DNA of 64,000 nucleotides from Owenia fusiformis (lineage: Eukaryota > Annelida > Polychaeta > Sabellida > Oweniidae): positions 27,698,822 to 27,762,821 of the forward strand of contig CAIIXF020000008.1 of the NCBI GenBank assembly GCA_903813345.2. Direction: 5' to 3'. How positions within the stretch are numbered: the first letter of the stretch is position 1; every line of letters starts with the position of its first letter. The notes under the pieces are model-generated. The model did no database searches. It saw only the letters and a program-made list of their open reading frames with translations, and was not told the DNA's origin. Shown piece by piece: positions 11,496 through 23,636 of this stretch. Made by a program: the position numbers and the translations under genes.

Positions 11496-12546
11496 AGTAA
11501 TACCAGTGTAGTATATCGTACCTGTATTCTCTATTCGTATCCTAAATGTCATATGCATACACCGTACGCTTAAACCATTCTTTTGTGTGGTGGTTTGTGA
11601 GTAACGAAGCAATACTTAAATGTATAGGCTATTAATACTTTGCATGTTTATCCAATTTGATTTTGTTGAAAGCATTTTCAGGCCATTAGGTTTCAGTTCT
11701 GCATTGCAATACCAAGGAAACGAAAGCTCACAAATGAAAGATAAATGCCGTAATCTAGCGTATTTGTATTTGTCGATAAAACTTGCAATAAATGCAAACA
11801 TTTAAAAATATTTGTTTTTCTGAAGATGCAGATATCAATTCTGCTATTAATTGTTTTTGAAATAGGCTAAATGAGCCTTTAAAGGCCCCATATAAAGTTT
11901 TAACCACTTCGGCTTATGGGCCAATTTACAATAATAAGAGGCAATTTACAATAATAAGGCAATTGCAACCATTTTTAAGTTATCACTTTGCTGTTAATAT
12001 TTTCAAACGATTACGTTGATCAAAATCTCCTGTTTAAGATCCTCCATTCCAACTAATTATTGAAAATACATTTACCAAGTAACACTAGAATAGTTTACAA
12101 GTTGCGACTCCAAAACCAAAGCTATAGTGTTATTTAGACACGTACGCACATTTTTGTTTTTAAAAACTCTGTTCTTTATATATCTCACACTGCATGTAAA
12201 ATCTTAAAGATTGCAACAGATACAAAATCATTTTCGAGCATTGATGGACAAATAAAAGTATCATCTGGCACTGGTAATTATTTGAGTTTTGAATATAGTG
12301 CATTACTTCTGGTACAACCCTCGTATTTGTACGGACTTGCTGCTACATATGTTTGTTAATTATTGACCGTGCTACAAAATAACATTATCTTTTAAAAACA
12401 ACCCGAGATACAGTTCGTGGTAAGTGGCTGCTAGTAAATACGAAATAACATTGACCTAGTTAACAAGTTATTTTACGTTGTTCAACACACATACATACAC
12501 TTCTGGTCATATTCAGTCCATCTTAGAACGACAAATTGAAGTAATC
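11244..12546. other. Divergent intergenic region between transferase and dehydrogenase copy 2
   Basis: This 1.3 kb between two head-to-head genes probably holds both promoters, but no clear TATA box or initiator can be asserted. Two transposon relics are visible. At 11874 TTTAAAGGCCCCATATAAAG is one terminus of the TTAA element family of 5535-6364. At 12294-12325 GTGCATTACTTCTGGTACAA plus CCCTCGTA is one terminus of the family at 54315-55379. Confidence 0.6.
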
Positions 12547-15500
12547 ATGTATAGGTACATGGAAGTGCCGGGGCCTCGTCAGAGGATGGTTCTGAAAGAA
12601 AAGGCTATTCCAGCTCCACCTCCAACTGGCATGGTGGTCAAAGTAAGTGTAATCGTATATGTTATAGGTATAGCAAATATTCTTATTTTGCATCCAGTTC
12701 GTTTTAAGTGCCGATGCTAGTCCAATCTAACAATTGTAGTACACTGGTCTTTAGTGGTCAATGACGGTACCGTACCGTATCGCAAATGCTATAGTCCACG
12801 GCAGTTGTCTTTGATGCTAGACCAACTAATACTTCTAGTTCATAAAAATACTGGCCTCTGATGCTAGTCAATAACATTAATAGTCTTCAATGCTATTCCA
12901 GTATGGCACTGGCCTCTGATGCTAGTCCATAACATTACTAGTCTTTATTGCTAGTCCATAATGGCACTGGCCTCTAGTGATGCTAGTTCATAACGGTACT
13001 GGTCTTAATTGATGTTAGTCCATAAGAGTACTGGTCTTTGATGCTAGTCCGTAAGAGTACTGGTCTTTGATGCTAGTCCATAAGAGTACTAGTCTTTGAT
13101 GCTAGTCCATAAGAGTACTGGTCTTTGATGCTAGTCCATAAGAGTACTGGTCTTTGATGCTAGTCCATAAGAGTACTGGTCTTTGATGCTAGTCCATAAG
13201 AGTACTGGTCTTTGATGCTAGTCCATAAGAGTACTGGTCTTTTATGCTAGTCCATAAGAGTACTGGTCTTTATGCTAGTCCATAAGAGTACTGGTCTTTG
13301 ATGCTAGTCAATAAGAGTACTGGTCTTTGATGCTAGTCCATAAGAGTACTGGTCTTTGATGCTAGTCCATAAGAGCACTGGTCTTTTATGCTAGTCCATA
13401 AGAGTACTGGTCTTTATGCTAGTCCATAAGAGTACTGGTCTTTGATGCTAGTCAATAAGAGTACTGGTCTTTGATGCTAGTCCATAAGAGTACTGGTCTT
13501 TGATGCTAGTCCATAAGAGTACTGGTCTTTGATCCTAGTCTATACCGAAGCTGATCTCTAGTGCTAGTCAATAGCAGTACTGATCTCCAATGCTATTCCA
13601 ATACTGGTTTTTGGACTAGTCCATAACGCTACTGATATCTAGTGCTACAACATAGCTGTATTGGTATCTGGTCCTAGTCCAAACGGCACTGGTCTTTGAT
13701 GCTAGTCCATAACGATGCTGGTCTTTGATCCTAGTCAGTATCGGCACTGGTCTCTGATTCTAGTCCGCCATAACAGGAATGGTCTCCAATGCTAGTCAAT
13801 AATGAATACAAAAAAGGCGGTCACGCATCCGTTACGTCAGGTTCGTGGCCATACGTAAGCTTCATGAATAAGGCCTCTGGTCTCTGAATCTAGTCCATAA
13901 CAGGAATGGTCTCCAATGCTGGTCAATGATGAAACGGATTGCTAATGCAGGGAAGCATTCAAGATGTAAACGTAACAGTCACTTTATGATTTACTTACAC
14001 CAGGTGAAGTACGCAGGAGTTTGCCACTCCGACCTTCACATGCAAGACGACGATGTTGAACTAGGCGAAGGGAAGACTATACGCAAAGGTGATGTTGATC
14101 CTGATTACAAATTCCCATTGGTTTTTGGTAAGGACTCTATTTTTATTGTCCACTCAAATACAGCGCGCAATTTTAGATATGATATGCTTGAGCGAAATTA
14201 TGGTTCGAGAGTTGCATAACAATATGGATAGTACCAGTTTAGTTATCATCATGAAGCATTTTACCAATTTTATTTCTAGGACATGAGATATCAGGTACTG
14301 TGTACGCCATAGGTGAAAGCAAGAATCCAGGTTAGTGATACCCTGATCCTACTACCTCGACGAAGTCCACGAACAGTTCAACAGTTCAATCAGTGATGAT
14401 ATGAAGATGAAATTAGTTTTTTAATGTGTTAATATTAGGACATATACGACACTTAAAGGCCTAAATTTCTGTTAAGTAGAAACCCAGGGTGTTTTAATTA
14501 TAGAGCCAGTTAACATACACATTAAGAGCTGACCAATCAGCTGGCATTAGAAGTTGCTTTTGTTTACTTGAACCTTTCTTGACCCGAAATCTGATCTTTG
14601 ACCCAAGCTTTGGATGATGCTATTGGTTAGATTCAAATTTTGAACTTTTCTACTGAACATAATTAAGTAGCATTTAAAAAACTTTGACTTGTTCTTATTC
14701 AAAATTAGAATAATATTTTACCAAACTGATTACATTTTTGTTGTCTCCAAATGTTCATACATGACCACACCAAGTTTCAAAACAAACAAAGGCCTATTTA
14801 TTGAGACACACTAAAAATCAATTAAATTTTACTGGTTTCTGTTAATAGAAAGGATTCAAACAGACATATTTGGCTGTTCCAAGCAACCCCTTCTCCTTTT
14901 ATAACGGATTTTGGTCTTTAACCCTCAACATGTTCAAAAACAGGAATTAAAGAGGCTATCAATCAGCCTTGTGTTCTAGGCTAGGTATGGCTACAGTATA
15001 CGAGAAGCAACAATTTATAATGCTTATTTTAAATAAAGTATGTGTTGGAATACTCTGTTGTCCAATGATCATCGGTATTCTCCGGTCAAGTCGTTAGGGT
15101 CACGTAGTTCTTGACGGACTCTAGGTTGAATTAGAATCAACAAAATCGAATCGACCTGTAGGATTTACAATGCCTGTTTGTAGTGTATAATAATTACAGA
15201 ATTTGTATGAATTTTCAGATGCAGACACATTCGAGATCGGCGAGAGAGTGGTTGTTTTTACATTTTGTGGATGCACTGAGTGCGCTTTCTGCAGGATGGG
15301 AGACAATAGATGGTGCGCAAAGGCACTCTCAAATAATATTGGTCTGGGAGCAGAAGGCGGGTGAGTAAGGACCTTGTAGAAGCAATTGCAGTAAATAAGT
15401 ATTTACATGTAAGCCAAATAAATTGTAAAATTTTGAAATGGTTTAATCCCTCAAATTGATTATAATGGTGTCGATAGTATAGAGTTTATAATATGATACA

Positions 15501-18500
15501 ACTTATATTTAATTCAGATTTGCACATTATGTGTTTGTCAAAAACAGAGCCTATGTGTACAAGGTACCTGCCAATAGAGGAGTTTCTAAATAGCTTTGAA
15601 TTCTCGCTAATTCTCTTTTTTCATGAGATTTTAAAAGATTTGCACTTTTTACCTCTAATGACTTACTTTTCTTTATTTTTGATAGCATATTTGAATTCAG
15701 TGGAAAGTTTTCTCCAATAACAGCTTTTAAATCATTTTACATGACATTTTTAAAAAATTGGGCCAAGGAGTCTCCATTGGTGCAATGCTAAAGTTAAATA
15801 TCTTGGCTTATTCGTATGACAACCAACAATTTCATGTTTAATCACACTATATATACATTGACAGGGTCATCCAATAGTATGCCATTCGAGTTTCAGACAG
15901 ATTCAACCAACACTTTTTGATAAATTATAAAATTAAGTGACTATTGCCTGATTGCAAGCTTCTAGCATTGAAACGAATGGAGGTTTGGCCCAAGAAAATC
16001 AAAGACAAACAAGGGTGACATCTATTATGTTAGCGTTTACTCAGCTATTTAGAAACTATACAACTTACCCATGGAACTTGCTTCCATACTGTCTTATGGA
16101 GCGCTCGCTGCTTATAATGGCGTTAATAGTGTCAAAGAGTCCGTAAATAATATAATACAGAATGTTTCAGATTTGCAGAGTATGTGTCTGTCAAAAACAG
16201 AGCCTATGTGTCCAAGGTACCTGCCAATGTACCCATGGAGGTTGCTCCTATGATGTCCTGTGGGGCGCTCACTGCTTATAATGGTATCGAAAGTGTCAAG
16301 GAATCAATAAAGAAATGGATTAACTGGAAAGGTACCGTAAAGCAGTAGCCCTACCTCATATATAAGGATAGTTTCTAAATAGCAGAAAAATCAATGAAAT
16401 CTAGTGCTGCCATCTTTTATTCAGCTTTTAATTTGGGCTAGAGTTCCATTTACTTACATGCTAAAATCTTGGAAAAGTGGCTTAATTTCATGATTTGTCA
16501 GAGTGTGTTAGTTGAATTTGTATAAAACTTGAATGATATACCACATGATGACCCTGTTTATGTACATGTTGTGATTTAACATGCAAATGTTGATTGACAT
16601 ACAAATAATCCAAGGTTTTAAAGAACTTTAGCATTGCATCAATGGATATTTGGCCCAAGATTTTTTAAATTGTCATAGAAAATTATTCAAATTATATAAC
16701 TGTGTAAATCAAAGCTATTGTAGGAGAAAACATTTCACTGAATTCAAATATGCCATTTAAAAGAAGGTAATGTAAGTCATTAGAGGTCTAATATGCAAGT
16801 CTCTTAAAATCTCACGAAAGACGAGATTTAGCGAGATTTCAAAAGCTCTATGGAAAGTATTATACTCCAGAGTCAGACGATGGTTCGGGCACATGTGGAT
16901 TCGTTCCAAGGAGAGATACTGGACATAATCAACTTGGATATGCTTTCGTGTAATTCATTGGCGGTCTTATATTTTTAGGGTCTGCAACAGTATTAATCAT
17001 CGGTGCGGGTGGTTTGGGTTTATGGGCTGTTATGCTGTCCAGAGCTGTCCTCCCAAAGGAAACTCGAATAGCGGTTGCTGATTTGTCGGTATGTGTTTTT
17101 TCGTTTGTCCTCTGTATAAAGAAAGTGATTGTTCCAAGAGACAGAGTAGGTGCGAGTACTGTTCTACTGTATTATTTACAGGCTGACAAACTCGAGACTG
17201 CCAAAGAAAACGGAGCTGACATTACAGTACTGTTGGACATTAAAGGTATTGTATTAGGGCATTCCAACATGCCTCTTAATTGAATAGTGTCTCGGTAGAT
17301 TTGTAGGAAATAAAATATGTGATGCAAGATTTTTGACTTTTTAGTTTCATCGCTTGATATTTTTAGGACATTACTTTTCGATGCCAAAATTGTGTTTTTA
17401 CCTGCATTGTTAACCCAAGGTCAGTCGTATGGAATATATCTGACCATTCGAAATGTTTTTAGTTTCAGTCCCAGAGTGTTGTCGTTCTTGATGTGATGAT
17501 TGTAATAATTTGATATATCTTTGCACGTTGATCAATGTAGGTAAACTGAATTGCATAGGTACATGGTCATAATAATGATTTGTCCATTCTAACTCATGTG
17601 TACACATGTTTATTGTAGATGATATAGACACTACTACAGAAAAGACGAAGAAAGCCCTAGGAGGATTGGCAGAATCATCCATTGATTTCGTTGGTGCTCC
17701 AAACACTCTAAAGTGCGCAATAAACGTATCAGCAAAGGTTCGATACACAGAAATAATACGAGGGTTGATCCAAAAGTTCTGCACCGTTTGCTCTAAAAAT
17801 CTTAATTCTATATGAATAATGGCTTCCGCCAACAGGCATGACTGACACCTTTGAAATAAATTAGGTACCCTGAAACACCCTTCAAATGTCAATTTTTTTT
17901 CAACACTGCAATGTGTCATTCCCTCTTGCTCCACATACCCTGTTGTCATGTTGCCATTTGGTAACCAGATACCTATGTTACTTGTCAAAGTAATTGCTCA
18001 GTTTTACACAAAATGAAACTATGTGGGTGATTGAGGCTAAATATGAACAGTATTCACAAAGAATTCAGATTTTTAGAGCAAAAGGTGCAGACATTTTTGA
18101 TCAACCCTCGTATTACTTGCATTAAAAATCTCGATTCCTTTTATAATCTAGAAATAAAACATCAAACTGAGACTCGGGTTTAAGGTTAATGTATCGGTCT
18201 CACTATCATTGAATACTCTCGATTTGTTGAGTATACTACATTTTATAGGGAGCTACAGTAGCAGTCGTTGGTCTGTTCGGTGGGTCTGCAACCATTCCAG
18301 TTCCATATTTTCCAATGAAGATACTAAAGGTTGTTGGTATTTACACAGGATCTACTTTGCAGTTCAAAGAACTATTAGCCGTTGTTGACGAGAACAAGGT
18401 AGTTATTGATCTTTGAGCCCCGTCTTTGATATCCCCGTATTGTAGATACGTATAGACAATCACATTTTCGGATTTGTACGTTGATAATTTTAGAAATTAT

Positions 18501-19746
18501 TGCTAAATTATGAATAAATAGTACTGTGCTTTTAATAATTTTTGCAATAGGATATTGTTGGCTTGCTCAAGGGCGTTACAATACTCGGGAATTTATCGAT
18601 TCGTGCAGTACATGTTTGTGATTGCGCCCTCTCCTGGTCACTGTGCTAATCAACCTTTAGTAATACATTGGATAATTGAAGAGGGGGAGAAACCCCAGGG
18701 TTCAAAGATGACCTACGTCTATATTGTAAATCTGTATTGAGATGACCCACCGTTCTGATTGGTCCAAATCGACAAACAACTTGAAAAGGGTGGATTCAAA
18801 ATCTTCTCAGTAATAACGCTTCATATTAATGTTAATTTCTGGCGAGTTACCAATATCATAGCTTGTTATTTCAAATCAAGATAAAGAAAGATGTAAGTAG
18901 TATATATATGGTTACATAGATTAAAACATCACAACGAAGTGTTATATTCAAAAACTAACTGGTAAGAATTTGCGAAGGTGGTACGCAAGAGACGTAATTA
19001 CTCAGATGCGAGTAGGGAGTTACCAGTTTCGCCACCAGGTGGCTGATTCGGGGGAATTAACATGGCAGGGTATTACAAAATTCCCCTTAAGTTGAATATG
19101 CATCAGTTTTAGTGGTTCACTTTTCATATTACTTTTATGTATCTGATAGTTATACAAATTAAAATATGTACAGTAAAAGAAAATATTATCTGCCCAACAC
19201 AAGAAAAGATATTTCACTTTTTGTGGTTTTACAACATGGGGTCTATGGGGAATCTCCCCGACCTAGAAGTCACATTTTCAAAGAAAATTAAAGTTTCAAA
19301 GTTGATAAACTCTTTTCAAAACCACATTTCTAAATGTAATTTTACATGTAGATTCCAAATATGACATCGGTTTGACTGAATTGTGAATTTTTAATGACGT
19401 AAATCAAGATTATTTCTACTCGCATCTTGCATATTACTATAATGTGTCTGTCATCGGCTAAAGCTCTTGGGGGTTCCCTCCTCTTGGATAATTAGATATA
19501 TGGCACTGCATTAAATGAGATGTAACTTCCTGGGTATTGGTTTTTCCTTTTTCCCTTGGTCACAGTTGTGTTCCTAATATATAACCCGTTATGTTTTTTA
19601 TTTGACCTATTATTCGTTTTGTGCTTTCTCTCCAGATTATCGGGCCAAAGATATTCAAATACAGACTCGAGGAAGTAAACGAAGTATTTGAAAACCTACG
19701 AAAGGGTGAAATAAATGGGAGGGCTGTTTTAGAATTTGACGATTGA
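12547..19746 (+). CDS. Zinc-type alcohol dehydrogenase-like protein, copy 2 (complete)
   Basis: Medium-chain dehydrogenase/reductase, 375 residues from ten exons: 12547-12642, 14004-14127, 14280-14330, 15219-15360, 16171-16331, 16979-17088, 17182-17245, 17619-17737, 18249-18398 and 19636-19746. The predicted reaction is NAD(P)-dependent oxidation of an alcohol or reduction of an aldehyde; the substrate is unknown. Exon 2 has GVCHSDLH (first catalytic zinc Cys), exons 2-3 make the GHEISG motif (zinc His and Glu), exon 4 holds the structural-zinc cysteines (CGCTECAFC...C), and exon 5 has the third catalytic Cys in MMSCGALTAYNG. Exon 6 gives the Rossmann motif VLIIGAGGLGLW, and the Asp of VADLS suggests NAD. 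All metal ligands are present, so it should be active. The start is the first ATG in the exon; a second in-frame Met lies four codons later. A poly(A) signal follows at 19811. The best-supported member of the tandem pair. Confidence 0.92.
12740..13930. repeat. 29-bp minisatellite in dehydrogenase intron 1
   Basis: The unit GTCCATAAGAGTACTGGTCT plus TTGATGCTA is nearly homogeneous from about 13010 to 13540 and increasingly degenerate on both sides, about 35-40 units in all. A few units lack one base (CTTTATGC for CTTTGATGC). Homogeneous centre and decayed edges are what unequal exchange produces. Confidence 0.95.
14331..15218. other. Dehydrogenase intron 3
   Basis: This 888-bp intron has no ORF of note and no recognisable repeat. 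The composition is ordinary AT-rich. Nothing further is seen. Confidence 0.5.
15459..16160 (+). pseudogene. Decayed tandem copies of dehydrogenase exon 5
   Basis: Upstream of the working exon 5 lie relics of the same exon. 15459-15517 resembles an exon-5 tail. 15518-15575 is the 5' half of a second copy, with an AG acceptor and residues like FAHYVFVKNRAYVYKVPAN. 16061-16160 is its 3' half (LPMELASILSYGALAAYNG). The halves are separated by an insertion at 15576-16058. The relic has Tyr where the zinc-binding Cys should be and no GT donor at its end, so it cannot replace exon 5. The same relic tail (GTCAAAGAGTCCGTAAATAA) precedes exon 5 of copy 1, so the exon duplication predates the gene duplication. 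Confidence 0.85.
15576..16058. mobile_element. Short inverted-terminus insertion splitting the exon-5 relic
   Basis: It is bounded by AGTTTCTAAATAGC on the left and its complement GCTATTTAGAAACT on the right, TA at both junctions, about 480 bp, no protein frame. A related segment in opposite internal orientation lies at about 16369-16870, starting GTTTCTAAATAGC, on the other side of exon 5. Confidence 0.65.
16369..16870. mobile_element. Related element in intron 5 of dehydrogenase copy 2
   Basis: It begins GTTTCTAAATAGC like the element at 15576. Its interior (TTTGGCCCAAGA, then CTCTTAAAATCTCACG) reads as the complement of that element's interior. Exon 5 therefore sits between two inverted relatives. 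The right boundary is not clear. Confidence 0.5.
17759..18110. mobile_element. TA-flanked MITE (CGAGGGTTGATC...GATCAACCCTCG) in dehydrogenase intron 8
   Basis: Inverted termini of about 40 bp (CGAGGGTTGATCCAAAAGTT and, complemented, CGAGGGTTGATCAAAAATGT), with TA on both sides. The outer nine bases match the element at 54315-55379, so this looks like a distant non-autonomous relative. No ORF. Confidence 0.8.
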
Positions 19747-19810
19747 CTTTCAGTGAGGACGTTGCATGTATTCAATACATGTATGTTTAACATCCCAAGG
19801 AATGAACATC

Positions 19811-19816
19811 AATAAA
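19811..19816 (+). other. Poly(A) signal of dehydrogenase copy 2
   Basis: AATAAA lies 64 bp after the stop codon at 19746, in the same local context (CAATAAAAC) as the signal of copy 1. Confidence 0.6.
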
Positions 19817-20230
19817 ACATTTCACAGTCTTCAGTTCGACAGTAAAGGAGTTTCAAGTGTGATATAAGAGGCCAGTGTTGATGGGCCATTCAACGTACAG
19901 GCCGTTTGTTCTGAGACAATCTAACTTTGTGAATTTAAAATATAATATTATTTTTAACTTGAATTTATCAATTCATTTCCAATACAAATAAAGTGGCACT
20001 TTGGTTTTTACTTTTTTACGTATATTTAAGTCTTAAAATTCGTATATGTAAAAATCAATTTATATTAATGATGTGATTTTCTGTATTTGATTTTATAGTG
20101 CAATATATAACTTCAGTGGTCTGTTTTTTTGTCCAGGACACTTAAACAAACAATACAATACTGTTAACCCGACTAATATCCAAACCAAGTGCCAAAAACT
20201 AACGATGCAGTATGTATTGGATCTACTCCA

Positions 20231-20333
20231 TGCAGGCCTGTATGCTTTTGATACCTGTATGATTTTGAAAGAATTCTGGCCAGGGAGGTTCGATACTTCG
20301 AGTTGACCCCTGGTTAGTGGCTACAGACCTGCC
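20231..20333. repeat. GTAGCC/GGCTAC snapback repeat, short copy
   Basis: It starts GCAGGCCTGTATGC and ends GTGGCTACAGACCTGC, with the shared interior TTTGAAAGAATTCTGGCCAG. Relatives are at 9564-9739 and 52091-52240. Confidence 0.6.
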
Positions 20334-21517
20334 CTGTTATTGCAAGTTTAATCCAAGTAAAAGTAAAACTTTTCTGAATACTGTACGCTACAAAGTACTT
20401 TTAGTGTACATTAGTAGTCATAGTAGTTCACGATCACTATTAACAGTGTTTATGCTACGATACAGCAAGCTATATTCAAAACCTGATAAAGGCTGCCAAC
20501 AAATCTAGTGTTTCACACATTTGGCCGAAGCAGGAGTCTAAGGGTGCGGTCTCTAACATCATCGCGTGCTGTACTAGTGTTTTCTGGTAAGCAGGTAAGT
20601 AACTGTCAATATTTGGTTGAGCTGTTTGTTTTTGCTTGTGCGGATGTTAAGGTCATGTGGTTTCTTGTTTAATACATCGTTCATGTACTGCTTGCATTGA
20701 TATTTCATTTCCTTTATAATATTTTTCTATCAGGTAAAAGGAGATGTAAAACTTGAAGAGGTTTGTATTATGATGCCAAGGAATACGATAACCCCGGATG
20801 TACTGAGTGTACACATACTACAGTAGTATTTGCACAACATGTATAATGCTGCTCTTACTTCTATCAGCTTAACATTATTGATCAAGATCGGGCCAAATGA
20901 AAGAAGTGAAATACCATTGCCTTAATCATGGACCATAACTGACTGGAATCTGTTATAAAGATGTATTGAGGAACAAAGTAATGTGGATAAAGTAAATACA
21001 GTCACAGCGCCTTGGAAGAAGGTACTTAATAACTATAACAGCAAGAAGACCGCGTGAAATTTGAACCAAGCTACATGTACATACAGTCTCTCTTACTATC
21101 TATTCTAAACCCCCGGCGGGGAATGAACTTGGTTTAACATGGAAAGCTGAGGCCCGGGTATACAGTCATTAATAAAAAATCTTATTCTTATTCAATGTAA
21201 GTAATATAGTAATATAGTAAAAGATATAGTAAAAAAAGTAAAAGTCTATTAATATACATGTATACACCACGCATTACCAACTCAGTACACTAGGGGACTT
21301 TTTAAACATTTTTAACGTATTCCTGGGCCTCAGATGGAAAGGGATACACGTATCATAATCACGCGGTAGTAACTTCGACCGTTAAGTTGAATTTTTGACC
21401 TACCAGCTAGATGTTTGAAATTATCAAGGATTGCGTGATACTAAACCGTTTTTCTCCAAACTTGTTCCATTCAAAGCTAAACAAAATTGCCTTTCTTTTG
21501 GTACATTGCTTTAAGTA

Positions 21518-22052
21518 CTGCGTGACAAAAATGACACCCACCCACATAATGTTTCATAACTTTTTTTCAAAGAAATTCTGACTTGTTTTTGCACCTTTTT
21601 GCAACTCCACAAGAAGTTTCAGATGGCTAGCTCGCCTAGATGCACATTTATAAGCGTTACAAAATGTGTCATATATTCGTTTGCTGGCACAACTGGATCT
21701 TACAAAAAATGACACCCACCTTTTGTGACATAATTTTGGAAATAAGTTATAATGATTTTATCAACGGCAACTACATTGTTTTGTGTTAAATTGAATGGAC
21801 TTCATTTCCCTAGGGTTACAAAGTTATGTTACAAAAGCTGTGTGGCATTTTTGTGTAGTGTCTGCAAAGGAATGGACGGACATTTAGAGTAAATGTTGTA
21901 ACGCTTATAAAATTTGACCCACTTGAGCTTCATGTATATACATCTGACATTTTTGGAGGTGCTTTCGCATTTTATCTAATTTAAATGGCCAAAGGACAAG
22001 TCTATGTGATAGACACACACGTCAGGTTGGTGTCATTTTTTGTGTCACCCTG
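21518..22052. mobile_element. TA-flanked DNA element with GTGACA...ATGACACC termini
   Basis: The left end CTGCGTGACAAAAATGACAC and the complement of the right end CAGGGTGACACAAAAAATGA are inverted copies. TA lies at 21516-21517 and 22053-22054. An extra copy of the motif (AAAAAATGACACCCACC) occurs inside at about 21703. No transposase. Confidence 0.75.
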
Positions 22053-22290
22053 TAAACCTATCTAGGCATGATATAAAAACAAATCAGCCAATTAGAACCA
22101 TAAATGTTTCCCAATGTTATTTTCATCTCCTTTTTTATTAACTAATATGCATAATTCTGCCACAGTAATTATTTTCATACAGATAATTGTCCTCTTGAAC
22201 ACTTATTTCCTATACCTAATATAGTTCCATATAATGGTTGGATGTTAATAACACCGTACTATGGTCGATATATTTTGAACGCGCATTACC

Positions 22291-23004
22291 GGTGTAAAAG
22301 AAACTATGGTCCCCTGTTATCCCATAACCAGGACTATAGTCCTGCATTGAGAGCATTCTTTTGCCTGTACGATTACAACATGGGAGAATTTTCTACGCTT
22401 CTTACACTTAAGATACCTATTTCAATAGATTCCTTGGTATTTTAGCATTCTTTTCTTGTAGTTGAATCCACAATTGTCTGGGTTTATCGGCAGAACAAAG
22501 AAATTTTCGTTTTTAATCGCAATATTTGCGTGTAATATTTATTTCAACCGTCAAATTCCTCCATTTGTGGTGCTTCCGGGCCACTTCCGGGTCAGTCAAA
22601 CGGGGAATCCCCTTTTAAATCCAACCACCATCTTGGAAAGTGATGGAATATCTCTCGATAAAAAAGAAAAATGTTCCCGTTCTGCCGATATACCCAGACA
22701 ATTGTGGATTCAACTAGACGAAAAGAATGCTAAAATATCCAGGAATCAATTAAAGTAGGTATCTTAAGTGTAAGGGGCGTAGATAATTCTCCCAAGTTGT
22801 AATCCTACAGGCAAAAGAATGCCCTCAATGCAGGACTATCACGGGATAAGTCCCCTGGGGTTTATGGTCCCCTTTTTAAAGGCCCTTACTGGCCCTGATT
22901 GTGGATACGATACAGATAATAAGGGAAAAATTGTATTTAAGTCACCATATAAATCAATGGAAAGTAAGACAATAATTTGATAGGACCTCCTACCCTTTTA
23001 CACC
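22291..23004. mobile_element. GGTGTAAAAG element with internal 200-bp foldback
   Basis: The ends are GGTGTAAAAGAAACTATGGT and CCTACCCTTTTACACC. Inside, 22304-22498 is inverted at 22675-22880 (for example GTTGAATCCACAATTGTCTG against CAGACAATTGTGGATTCAAC). A 169-bp relative at 60901-61069 has the same ends and flank but lacks the foldback core. Confidence 0.85.
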
Positions 23005-23581
23005 TACTGTAGTAACTAGTATAGGATCTAGACTCTACGCGCAAGATAAACGCGCATGCGTACTCTTTAGTCATTCTGAACCTTATTGGCTCGTGCTGAG
23101 GCAAGAGCCATATCTCACTTGGATATAGTAGTGAGTGATAACGACAATGGACTGAGGTTTAAACGTTAGTTTACTAGTAGAAAACCCGATGGGTTAATAT
23201 TTGTTGATGAAAATGAGTTAATTCCTCGAGCAAAAGTTTAACCCTAAGGTGTTAGTTTATAATAAAATTGCGTTAGAGAGGGTTTCAAATGACAATATGC
23301 ACATTTTACAACAACACCATGAGTTCTGAGCACTAATTTTCGGCAACATGATACGACAGAAATACGAGCGACTTCTTGATTTAGAATTGTGAACAATTTA
23401 CAGCATTAAAAAAACTCCGAACATTTAACTATTTTATTAATATCTTCGGAGAACGAGAATAAAATTGACCCATCGTAATTTTTAGATATGTTCGGATATT
23501 TTCTAAGAGGTCCAGGTACTCAGACCTTCACAATTTAAGGATCTTAATCAGTTCAAAATGTCCGGATTTTTTCTACTTTTG

Positions 23582-23636
23582 CCGTTCGGTAAATTACAAC
23601 CGCGTGCTTTTAACGCGGTTGTAATTTACCGAACGG
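23582..23636. repeat. Perfect 23-bp hairpin
   Basis: The arms 23582-23604 and 23614-23636 are exact complements (CCGTTCGGTAAATTACAACC plus GCG) around a 9-base loop. No gene overlaps. It could be an extruding cruciform or the core of a small foldback element. Confidence 0.9.

Noticed and set aside
16071-16253. Frame MELASILSYGALAAYNG... as an alternative dehydrogenase exon 5
   Set aside because: It lacks a donor at the right place, its 5' half is cut off by an insertion, and the zinc Cys is Tyr. Treated as a relic.
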